Source: Gemmatimonadota bacterium (GTDB lineage Bacteria > Gemmatimonadota > Gemmatimonadetes > Longimicrobiales > Gaopeijiaceae). From it: 5,529 bases of DNA. This document shows, piece after piece, positions 1 to 5,529 of the stretch. Within the stretch, counting starts at the first letter, position 1. Every line of letters begins with the position of its first letter. The position numbers and the translations under genes were made by a program. Location: positions 1-5,529 of the forward strand of contig JAUXEE010000165.1 of assembly GCA_030618065.1 (NCBI GenBank), read 5' to 3'. Under the pieces are notes generated by a model, which did not search any database, was not told where the DNA came from, and worked only from the letters and a program-made list of their open reading frames with translations.

Positions 1-57
1 ATCGGAAGCATCAAATCGCTTCGGCCGGCCCTGGTGGACCTGGTCATCCGTCGCTGA
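1..57 (+). CDS. 3' end of an unidentified upstream gene (partial)
   Basis: Frame 1 is open from the first base and ends in TGA at 55-57, giving an 18-residue tail that ends ...LVDLVIRR. The tail is too short to name a family. It is taken as real because it has the codon style of its neighbours (GC-rich third positions), it ends 26 bases before the next start, and that next start has its own ribosome binding site. The spacing suggests it belongs to the same operon as the gene at 84. The alternative is that this frame is open by chance over a short distance. Confidence 0.45.
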   Translation: MGSIKSLRPALVDLVIRR

Positions 58-83
58 AGTCGCCGAAGGGGAGAACGGAAGAG

Positions 84-641
84 ATGAGTCAGGACATGAT
101 TCCCATCGATGAAGCCAGAGAGCAGGTGGCCCTGGCCTGCCGGCGACTCGGGCTACTCCATCTGGCCTTCGCGGAGGTTCTGGTTTCGCAACTGGGTCCC
201 GCGGAAGGCAAGAAAACGGTGGCCCGGGCCATCAAGGAATACGGCCGAATGATCGGGGAGAAGAAAAGGGAGGTAGCTCTCGAGAGGGGAATGGAACCAG
301 GTCCGGAGAGCTTCCGGGCCCTCTCCGACCTCCCCAGCCTCGGTATGCACGGCCATATCGAGGAGATCGAAATGGAAGGTGAGAAGAGGATTCGAGTCCA
401 CGACTGCGTCATGGGCAAAGTCTGGAACGACTACGGGAAGGGTGACCTGGGGCGATACTATTGTCTCGTGGATCCCGCCAGCTCCATGGCCTTCGACCCG
501 AACCACAAGCTGGTTCACATCAAGGCTCTCCCCGACGGTGATCCCTGTTGTGAGTTGGTGATGCGGCCATCGACGGAGCGAGACAAGGCAGAGTTCGCAG
601 CCGACGATACCGACTGGAGCATCATCGAAGGCGAACAGTAG
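84..641 (+). CDS. L-2-amino-thiazoline-4-carboxylic acid hydrolase-like protein
   Basis: The 185-residue product has no signal peptide or membrane segment, so it is probably cytoplasmic. The C-terminal half carries the pattern I associate with the ATC hydrolase family (Pfam ATC_hydrolase): a Cys at 108 (VHDCVMG), an aromatic-Cys followed by Asp (YYCLVDPA, Cys127 and Asp130), a FDPNHKL segment near 138-143, and a DGDPCCEL block with Cys155 and Cys156. The N-terminal half (about 8-70) is helical and charged. The characterised Pseudomonas enzyme opens the thiazoline ring of L-ATC to give N-carbamoyl-L-cysteine on the way to L-cysteine. Most relatives are uncharacterised, so the reaction here is unproven. 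The start at 84 is preceded by AAGGGGAG at 66-73, and an internal ATG at 96 is less well placed. A 52-codon gene follows 10 bases after the stop. No carbamoyl-cysteine amidohydrolase is visible beside it, so its pathway is not supported by context. Confidence 0.72.
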   Translation: MSQDMIPIDEAREQVALACRRLGLLHLAFAEVLVSQLGPAEGKKTVARAIKEYGRMIGEKKREVALERGMEPGPESFRALSDLPSLGMHGHIEEIEMEGEKRIRVHDCVMGKVWNDYGKGDLGRYYCLVDPASSMAFDPNHKLVHIKALPDGDPCCELVMRPSTERDKAEFAADDTDWSIIEGEQ

Positions 642-646
642 GAGGG
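640..646 (+). promoter_or_regulatory. Ribosome binding site of the 52-codon gene
   Basis: AGGAGGG overlaps the TAG stop (639-641) of the preceding gene and lies 5 bases before the ATG at 652. It is one of the best Shine-Dalgarno matches in the window and the main reason to believe that the short gene after it is translated. Confidence 0.65.
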
Positions 647-651
647 AGTCA

Positions 652-810
652 ATGGTCAGCCAACCCTATGCCCGTCCTCGAGTCACCCAGGAGGAAGCCC
701 CGTGTATCACCAGGGAAGATGCCGACCGGTTGGTTACGACCCTCGACAGGATCCTCGAGGAAGACGGCCTCCACCTCACTACCCCGGACGCCGGGGAACA
801 TGTACCATGA
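652..810 (+). CDS. Small hypothetical protein, 52 residues, aminotransferase C-terminus-like
   Basis: ATG at 652 opens a 52-codon frame ending in TGA at 808-810. It starts 10 bases after the previous gene, behind a near-perfect AGGAGGG. The product is soluble and acidic, without a signal peptide. Residues 19-36 (ITREDADRLVTTLDRILE) form a likely amphipathic helix and resemble the last helix of class III (acetylornithine/GABA-type) aminotransferases, which often reads P-x-x-I-T-x-E-x-x-D-x-x-x-x-x-L. It lacks everything else an aminotransferase needs (PLP lysine, cofactor-binding segments), so it cannot be an enzyme of that class. It could be a genuine small protein, possibly working with the ATC hydrolase-like protein, or a decayed gene end that gained a start. 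The resemblance was judged by eye and is weak; the existence of a translated frame is better supported than any function. Confidence 0.5.
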   Translation: MVSQPYARPRVTQEEAPCITREDADRLVTTLDRILEEDGLHLTTPDAGEHVP

Positions 811-902
811 CCCGTCACAGGACACCGGAAGGATCCACCATCTGAAGGCGACCAGAACTCTCCTCAGAGATTTTCTCTTCATAGCGATTTCGGAGGCCGA
901 TC
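811..902 (+). other. 92-base spacer before the peptidase operon
   Basis: No convincing coding frame, terminator or promoter is visible. A 12-codon frame (ATG 807) overlaps the preceding stop but has no further support. There is a slightly AT-richer patch at about 866-890, where a promoter could lie, but no recognisable -35/-10 pair. The only clear element is the GGAGG at 892-896 that serves the gene at 903. Confidence 0.4.
892..896 (+). promoter_or_regulatory. Ribosome binding site deciding the start of the first S9 peptidase
   Basis: GGAGG ends 6 bases before the ATG at 903. A second in-frame ATG at 918 (residue 6) lies 21 bases away, too far for this site, so 903 is preferred. The later start would give a more classical basic signal-peptide N-region, but no Shine-Dalgarno of equal quality precedes it. 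Confidence 0.6.
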
Positions 903-3008
903 ATGATTGAGTGCCGCATGTCACGGACGGGAAGAGGGCGCCTGCCCCCGCTATGGGCCCCTTGGGCTCTAGCCCTTCTCCTCTTCCTCAATCCGCTCTT
1001 TCCCCTTTTCGCTCAAAAGGGTCCCGGAGGGCAGCAAGCCCACCCCCTCCAAATCGATGACATGTTCAAGATCAAGCGGGTGGGAAGCCCACAGGTGAGC
1101 CCCGACGGGGAGTGGGTGGCCTACACGGTGAGCACGTCCTCGCTGGAGCCCGGAGAGTCGGGCACACAGATATGGATGGTTCCGTCAGGGGGGGGAGACC
1201 CCACCCCTATGACCGCCGAAGGGTATTCGGCGTCCAGCCCCGATTGGAGCCCTGACGGGAAATACCTCTCCTTCACCGCTTCCCGAGGTGACAGCGCCCA
1301 CACTCAGGTCTGGGTTCTGGACCGACGCATGGGAGAGGGTCAGCAACTCACCGACGAGAAATGGGGGATCAACGGATACCAGTGGTCCCCGGGCGGATCC
1401 AAGCTTCTCCTTTCCATCCGGGACCCGGATCCAATCGACACCCTGCCGGCCCACAAAAAACCCAAGGCGACCCCACCCTGGGAGATCGACCGCCTCCAGT
1501 TCAAACAGGACCGGGTGGGTTACATCACCGGAGACCGGCACACCCACCTCCACCTCTTCGACCTGGCCACGAAGACCACCACTCAGATCACCTCCGGGGA
1601 CTACGACGCAGGCTCACCGACCTGGAGCCCCGACGGAACCAGGGTGGCCTTTGTAGCCAACCGGACAGAGAACCCGGACGGGAACTCCAACACGGACATC
1701 TGGGTGGTGGACGCCGCCAACACCGACAAGGGTGTGAACCTCATCCAGATCACCACCAACCCGGGCTCTGATTCCAGTCCCGTCTGGAGCCCTGACGGGG
1801 AGTGGATCGCCTTCCTGACCCTGGATGAACCCGAACTCATCTGGTACGAGGTGAACGACCTGGCCATGGCCAGGTCTGACGGTAGCGGAGAACTCCGAAT
1901 CCTCACGGGAGAGCTGGACCGGAACGTGAGGTCTCCCCGCTTCAGCGCCGCTGGCCGGCACATCTTCGTCGGCATCGAGGACTCTGCGGAGAACCATGTG
2001 GGGCGAGTCAATGTCCGAAATGGCCGCATCGATCGGCCCGTGTCGGGCTCCTTCAACGCCGGGGGATTCGACCTGGGCCCTGACGATGAAGTGTTCGTTT
2101 CCGTGGCCCGGACGGACCTTCCCGGTGAGATCTTCGCCGCGAACGCCGACGGGGAGCTGACTCAGCTCACGACTGTGAACGAGGACTTCCTCGAGGGCGT
2201 CCGCCTGGGCGAGGTGGTCAACGCCACCTTCCCCTCCGCCGATGGCACCGAGGTCGAGGGCATCTTCTACCTTCCGCCAGGTTATGAGGAGGGACTCAAA
2301 TATCCCACCCTCCTGCGGATCCATGGCGGCCCTGTGTCCCAGTATTCCCTCTCCTTCAACTTCGAGGCTCACCTCTTCGCCGCCAACGGCTACGTGGTGG
2401 TGACCACAAACCCCAGAGGCTCCTCCGGGTACGGGCAGGATTTCAGCCACGCGCTCTGGGCGGACTGGGGAAACAAGGACTATGAGGACGTCATGGCCGG
2501 GGTGGACTACGCCATACAGAGGGGTTGGGCAGATCCGGACCGCCTGGGGGTCGGGGGTTGGTCCTACGGTGGGATCCTCACGGACCACGTCATCACCAAG
2601 ACGGACCGATTCAAGGCAGCCATTACCGGGGCCAGCGAATTCCTCTATGTGACCAATTACGGCCATGATCATTACCAACTCCAGTGGGAAGGTGAGCTGG
2701 GGCTTCCCTGGGAGAACCGGGAGGCTTGGGAGCGGATCAGCCCCTTCAACGACGTGGAGAAGATCACCACTCCGACCCTGGTCATGGGCGGAGAGAAGGA
2801 CTGGAACGTACCCATCAACAACGGGGAGCAACTCTACCAGGCCCTGAAACGCATGGGCCGGGAAACCCAGTTGGTGGTCTACCCGGGCCAGGGTCATGGC
2901 TTGTCCCTCCCCTACCAGGTGGACCGGTACGAGAGGTACCTGAAATGGTACGGGAAATACGTGAAACAGACCGACGCGCCAGCAGATGGGGAAGGAGGCA
3001 AAAAATGA
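903..3008 (+). CDS. Exported S9-family serine peptidase (prolyl oligopeptidase fold), first copy
   Basis: The 701-residue product has the size and layout of bacterial S9 dipeptidyl/acylaminoacyl-peptidase-like enzymes. A basic N-region and hydrophobic stretch (about 17-36) end in LFA, with likely cleavage after Ala37 before Gln38, so it acts in the periplasm or outside the cell. Residues about 55-430 form a TolB/WD40-like beta-propeller with recurring WSPDG-type blades (SPDG at 66-69, Trp115, Trp161, Trp241, Trp295). The alpha/beta-hydrolase domain (about 440-690) has HGGP at 474, the nucleophile elbow GWSYGG with Ser554, Asp633 in EKDWNVP and His665 in GQGHG, a complete triad. Family members cleave short peptides, often releasing N-terminal dipeptides or acylated residues; the propeller limits access to small substrates. 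Exact specificity cannot be read here. Its stop overlaps the start of a paralogue by ATGA, implying coupled translation. Confidence 0.93.
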   Translation: MIECRMSRTGRGRLPPLWAPWALALLLFLNPLFPLFAQKGPGGQQAHPLQIDDMFKIKRVGSPQVSPDGEWVAYTVSTSSLEPGESGTQIWMVPSGGGDPTPMTAEGYSASSPDWSPDGKYLSFTASRGDSAHTQVWVLDRRMGEGQQLTDEKWGINGYQWSPGGSKLLLSIRDPDPIDTLPAHKKPKATPPWEIDRLQFKQDRVGYITGDRHTHLHLFDLATKTTTQITSGDYDAGSPTWSPDGTRVAFVANRTENPDGNSNTDIWVVDAANTDKGVNLIQITTNPGSDSSPVWSPDGEWIAFLTLDEPELIWYEVNDLAMARSDGSGELRILTGELDRNVRSPRFSAAGRHIFVGIEDSAENHVGRVNVRNGRIDRPVSGSFNAGGFDLGPDDEVFVSVARTDLPGEIFAANADGELTQLTTVNEDFLEGVRLGEVVNATFPSADGTEVEGIFYLPPGYEEGLKYPTLLRIHGGPVSQYSLSFNFEAHLFAANGYVVVTTNPRGSSGYGQDFSHALWADWGNKDYEDVMAGVDYAIQRGWADPDRLGVGGWSYGGILTDHVITKTDRFKAAITGASEFLYVTNYGHDHYQLQWEGELGLPWENREAWERISPFNDVEKITTPTLVMGGEKDWNVPINNGEQLYQALKRMGRETQLVVYPGQGHGLSLPYQVDRYERYLKWYGKYVKQTDAPADGEGGKK
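1086..1126 (+). repeat. 41-base near-identical paralogue repeat, copy 1
   Basis: This stretch matches 3152-3192 with one mismatch (A1091 against C3157), and the last 35 bases are identical. It encodes the first propeller blade motif SPQVSPDGEWVAYT (residues 62-75) of the first peptidase. The identity includes synonymous positions, so it exceeds what protein constraint alone requires. Confidence 0.85.
2992..2998 (+). promoter_or_regulatory. Ribosome binding site deciding the start of the second S9 peptidase
   Basis: AAGGAGG lies 6 bases before the ATG at 3005, inside the last codons of the upstream peptidase. It fixes the start at 3005. The same frame is open back to an ATG at 2726, but that extension would overlap the upstream catalytic domain and place 93 non-homologous residues before a good signal peptide. 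Confidence 0.85.
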
Positions 3009-5062
3009 AGCGCCCCACGAAGGTTCCGTTCCGGATGGCCTTGTCCGCGGTCGCCCTTGCTTCCACCGCCACGGTCTTGGTGCCACCCCTGGCGGCCCAA
3101 ACCCCCCGCCCCCTGGAAATCGAAGATCAGTACCTCATCAAACGTGTCGGCAGCCCCCAGGTGAGCCCCGACGGGGAGTGGGTGGCCTACACCGTCAGCG
3201 CCACGAAGCTGGAGAAGGACGAGTCGAACACTCAAATCTGGATGGTCTCCACCCGGGGTGGGGACCCCTTTCCCCTTACCATGTCCGGCGAATCCGCCTC
3301 CAGCCCCAAATGGAGTCCGGACGGGAAGTACCTTTCCTTCACCGCCAGCCGCGGCGAGGACGCCAAATCCCAGGTGTGGGTCCTGGAGCGCCGGGGCGGA
3401 GAGGCCCGACCCCTCACCGACGTAGAGCAAGGGGTGGGAGGTTACGAGTGGTCTCCGGACGGGTCCAAGCTCCTCCTGACCGTCCGGGACGCAGACACCA
3501 CCGAGGCCTCCGGCGAAGGGAGCGGGCCCTCTCGGGTCAGGGAGCCCTGGGTCATGGACCGACTCCAAACCAAGCGGGACGGCCGGGGCTACCTCACCGA
3601 CACTCGAAAGACCCATCTCTATGTCTTCGATGTGAAGACGAAGAAGCTCACCCAGATCACATCCGGCAGATGGGACGAAGGAAGTCCGGCCTGGAGCCCC
3701 GATGGCTCCAAGGTCGCGTTCGTGAGCAACCGGACGGAGGACCCTGACGCCAACTCCAACTCCGACCTCTGGGTGGTGTCCGCGAACAACACCGACAAGG
3801 GCGGAACCCTTGTGCGGATCACCGAATACGAAGGCGGGGACGGAGGACCCACCTGGTCCCCTGACGGGATGTGGATCGCCTATACCACCGGAATCAACGA
3901 TCCCCGATTTGGAGCCTTTGAAACGAGGCACCTGGCCATCCGGGCGAGCGACGGGACGGGGGATCGACGGGTTCTCACGGAGGCACTGGACAGAAGCGTG
4001 GGCTCGTTGAAGTTCACCTCCGACGGTGAAGGAATTCTGGTGACCATAAGTGATGAGGGGGAAGGCCATGTGGCCCGGATCGATGCCGAGACCGGAGCTG
4101 TGACGCACCTCATCGACGGTGAGATTCGGTCCTCGGGGTTTTCGGTCGGACCCGACGGACTCCTGGCTACCGTCATCTCCGACCCCCACACCCCCGGGGA
4201 GGTCTTCATCCAGATGGGGGATGAGCGAACCCAGCTCACCCAGGTGAACGACTCCCTCATGGCCGCTGTCCAGTTGGCCGAGGTCCGGAACATTCACTTC
4301 AATTCCCCCGACGGCACTGAGATAGAGGGATGGGTCTTCTTTCCACCCGGCTACGAAGCAGGGCAGCGGTACCCGACCCTTCTCCGTATCCACGGAGGGC
4401 CCAACGGCATGTACGGGGTGGGCTTCAACACCGAGGCCCAGATCCTGGCCGCCAACGGCTACCTGGTACTCATCACCAACCCGCGGGGCTCCTCGGGATA
4501 TGGCCGAGAGTTCGGCTTCGCACTCTGGCAGAAGTGGGGAATCCCCGACTTCGAGGACGTCATGGCCGGAGTGGATTATGTCATAGACCAGGGATGGGCC
4601 GACTCCGACCGCCTGGGAGTCGGAGGCTGGTCCTACGGCGGCATTCTCACCAACTATGTCATCACCAAGACGGATCGGTTCAAAGGGGCCATCTCCGGAG
4701 CCAGCATGGGTCTCATGGTGGCCAATTTCGGCCACGATCACTATCAGCTCGGGAATGAGCGGGAGTGGGGGAATCCCTGGGAGAACCGGCAACTCTGGGA
4801 GGACCTTTCTCCCTGGAACGACATCGCGAACGTCACCACACCCTCTCTCTTCATGGGTGGCGAGTCGGATTGGAACGTCCCCATCCTGAACTCGGAGCAG
4901 ATGTATCAGGCCCTCAAACGACGGGGCATCGACACGCGTTTGGTGGTGTATCCCGGCCAACCCCACGGCCTGAGGATACCGTCCTACAATGTCCACCGGT
5001 ACAAGGAGTACCTGGCGTGGTATGACAAATACGTGAAGGGTATGGAGGAAGTCGCCGGATGA
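3005..5062 (+). CDS. Exported S9-family serine peptidase (prolyl oligopeptidase fold), second copy
   Basis: The 685-residue product is a close paralogue of the upstream gene, alignable from end to end and well over half identical by eye in the catalytic domain. A signal peptide with basic N-region (MKRPTK), hydrophobic core (about 11-26) and LAA cleavage site predicts cleavage after Ala31, before Gln32. Propeller blades are marked by SPDG at 54-57 and by Trp103, Trp149, Trp230 and Trp284. The hydrolase domain carries HGGP at 463, GWSYGG with Ser543, Asp622 in ESDWNVP and His654 in GQPHG, so the triad is intact. It should be an active exopeptidase or acyl-peptidase outside the cytoplasm. It differs from copy 1 in residues after HGGP (NGMYGVGF against VSQYSLSF) and after the nucleophile (SMGLMVANF against SEFLYVTNY), regions that commonly shape the pocket, so the substrate preference may differ. 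ATGA overlaps couple it to both neighbours. Confidence 0.93.
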   Translation: MKRPTKVPFRMALSAVALASTATVLVPPLAAQTPRPLEIEDQYLIKRVGSPQVSPDGEWVAYTVSATKLEKDESNTQIWMVSTRGGDPFPLTMSGESASSPKWSPDGKYLSFTASRGEDAKSQVWVLERRGGEARPLTDVEQGVGGYEWSPDGSKLLLTVRDADTTEASGEGSGPSRVREPWVMDRLQTKRDGRGYLTDTRKTHLYVFDVKTKKLTQITSGRWDEGSPAWSPDGSKVAFVSNRTEDPDANSNSDLWVVSANNTDKGGTLVRITEYEGGDGGPTWSPDGMWIAYTTGINDPRFGAFETRHLAIRASDGTGDRRVLTEALDRSVGSLKFTSDGEGILVTISDEGEGHVARIDAETGAVTHLIDGEIRSSGFSVGPDGLLATVISDPHTPGEVFIQMGDERTQLTQVNDSLMAAVQLAEVRNIHFNSPDGTEIEGWVFFPPGYEAGQRYPTLLRIHGGPNGMYGVGFNTEAQILAANGYLVLITNPRGSSGYGREFGFALWQKWGIPDFEDVMAGVDYVIDQGWADSDRLGVGGWSYGGILTNYVITKTDRFKGAISGASMGLMVANFGHDHYQLGNEREWGNPWENRQLWEDLSPWNDIANVTTPSLFMGGESDWNVPILNSEQMYQALKRRGIDTRLVVYPGQPHGLRIPSYNVHRYKEYLAWYDKYVKGMEEVAG
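3152..3192 (+). repeat. 41-base near-identical paralogue repeat, copy 2
   Basis: This is the partner of 1086-1126, with 40 of 41 bases identical. It encodes residues 50-63 (SPQVSPDGEWVAYT) of the second peptidase. Flanking codons diverge at once on both sides. Confidence 0.85.
5044..5048 (+). promoter_or_regulatory. Ribosome binding site of the phospholipase C/nuclease-like gene
   Basis: GGAGG sits inside the last codons of the second peptidase, 10 bases before the ATG at 5059. Together with the ATGA overlap it supports re-initiation or coupled translation at this junction. Confidence 0.65.
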
Positions 5063-5529
5063 GGGTCCGCCGCGTCTTCGCAGGAATCGCTCTTCCCGCC
5101 CTAGGCGCCGCCGCCCTCTGGGGGTTGGCCCCCACAAAGCCGGCCCCGGTTCGGTGGGGCGCCGACGGACACAGGATGGCCACCCGGGCGGCCCATGCCA
5201 TTTTACCGGCCGACATGCCTGCCTTCTTTCGGGAAGCCGGAGCTCAACTGGAGTACCTGAGTCCCGAGCCTGACCGCTGGCGAAGCGGGAAGCTGAGGGA
5301 AATGGATGAGGCTTGGAAGTACGACCACTACATCGACCTGGAGAACGTTCCACCCGGGGCCCTCCAGGCTTCGGATCGCTTCGAGTTCATCGAAGCACTG
5401 TATGAGGCTGGGATCGATAGGCCTCAACAGACCGTGGGTTTTCTTCCCTTCCGCATTCTGGAGATGCATCAAAGGTTGGCCACCGGCTTCGCCCACTGGA
5501 GATTGGCCCCGGCTGGATCGGATCGGAAT
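5059..5529 (+). CDS. Zinc-dependent phospholipase C / S1-P1 nuclease-like exported hydrolase (partial, 5' end)
   Basis: ATG at 5059 overlaps the previous TGA, and the frame stays open for 157 codons to the window edge, so the C-terminus is missing. The N-terminus is basic (MRVRR) with a hydrophobic core (about 6-24), consistent with export. The following motifs match the zinc-dependent phospholipase C / S1-P1 nuclease superfamily: WGADGH (Trp33 and His38, the same spacing as Trp1 and His6 in P1 nuclease), PDRWR (Asp72), HYIDLE (His90), and a VGFLPF segment followed by a helix with His137. In P1-type enzymes these positions bind a trinuclear zinc site and the enzyme cleaves phosphodiesters. 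The LPADMPAFF stretch after the first His is more like the phospholipase C-type bacterial relatives than true nucleases. Which substrate is cut cannot be told, and the remaining metal ligands lie beyond the window. Confidence 0.72.
   Translation, partial: MRVRRVFAGIALPALGAAALWGLAPTKPAPVRWGADGHRMATRAAHAILPADMPAFFREAGAQLEYLSPEPDRWRSGKLREMDEAWKYDHYIDLENVPPGALQASDRFEFIEALYEAGIDRPQQTVGFLPFRILEMHQRLATGFAHWRLAPAGSDRN

Noticed and set aside
782..796. Perfect 6-bp stem CCCCGG-ACG-CCGGGG as a terminator
   Set aside because: It lies inside the 52-codon gene and no T-run follows, and such short GC palindromes are common in this base composition.
841..880. Short inverted repeats (TCTGA/TCAGA; CTCT/AGAG) followed by TTTTCTCTTC as a terminator or operator
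   Set aside because: The stems are only 4-5 bp, one with a long loop, and the T-rich tract is broken. The pairing is no better than chance.
649..910. 77-codon minus-strand frame at 649-882 and 80-codon plus-strand frame at 668-910
   Set aside because: Neither has a good ribosome binding site or any recognisable motif. The plus frame overlaps the better supported gene at 652 and runs into the start of the peptidase gene.
2726..3004. 93-codon N-terminal extension of the second peptidase from ATG 2726
   Set aside because: It overlaps the catalytic domain of the first peptidase in another frame and has no homology to S9 proteins. A strong ribosome binding site and a signal peptide start exactly at 3005.
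903..5062. Classification of the peptidases as true dipeptidyl peptidase IV (S9B)
   Set aside because: I do not see the Glu-Glu motif that binds the substrate amino terminus in DPP-IV. The WSPDG-type blades and the GWSYGG/GxxDxxVP arrangement fit the broader acylaminoacyl-peptidase-like S9 group better.
2912..5353. 813-codon open frame on the minus strand opposite the second peptidase, and a 490-codon one at 1614-3086
   Set aside because: Both lie across real S9 genes with full motifs. Long antisense frames are expected where GC-rich third positions remove stops from the complementary frame. The translations show no domain, are rich in Gly/Val/Pro/Arg, and cross gene boundaries without regard for start signals.
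1..5529. Mobile element, CRISPR array, tRNA/rRNA or defence system
   Set aside because: There are no transposase or integrase motifs, terminal inverted repeats, regularly spaced direct repeats or tRNA-like cloverleaf. The only repeats are those expected between paralogous coding sequences.

Overview
The window is high-GC, densely packed and reads on the + strand throughout. Genes are tightly spaced or overlap by 4 bases, and good Shine-Dalgarno sequences precede the starts. This is bacterial chromosomal DNA, and most of the products look exported. Tandem secreted S9-family peptidases whose signal peptides end in ...A-Q are common in Gemmatimonadota and, less so, in Acidobacteriota and Bacteroidota. 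High GC together with that style fits Gemmatimonadota best, but this is an inference from style and not a proven assignment.

Layout: (1) bases 1-57 are the last 18 codons of an unidentified gene. (2) 84-641 encodes a 185-residue protein that looks like the L-2-amino-thiazoline-4-carboxylic acid (ATC) hydrolase family. (3) 652-810 is a 52-codon gene too short for most gene callers, placed just after the ATC hydrolase-like gene with an ideal ribosome binding site. Its product resembles the C-terminal helix of class III aminotransferases, but the function is unknown. (4) 811-902 is a short spacer with no clear signal except the ribosome binding site of the next gene. (5) 903-3008 and 3005-5062 are two paralogous exported S9 serine peptidases, each with a beta-propeller followed by an alpha/beta-hydrolase domain, and both have the full Ser-Asp-His triad. 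(6) 5059-5529 is the start of a third exported hydrolase, resembling the zinc-dependent phospholipase C / S1-P1 nuclease fold, and is cut by the window edge.

The last three genes overlap by ATGA at both junctions, so they are almost certainly one translationally coupled operon. It would deliver two related peptidases and one metal-dependent hydrolase outside the cytoplasm, probably for scavenging peptides and phosphoesters. The ATC hydrolase-like and 52-codon genes may belong to the same transcript, since no terminator is visible between them and the peptidases, but the 92-base spacer leaves room for a separate promoter.

I see no mobile element, CRISPR array, tRNA or rRNA, and no clear new defence or other exotic system. 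The most interesting points are the duplicated peptidase pair with its diverged active-site surroundings, the uncatalogued 52-codon gene, and the coupled phospholipase/nuclease-like gene.
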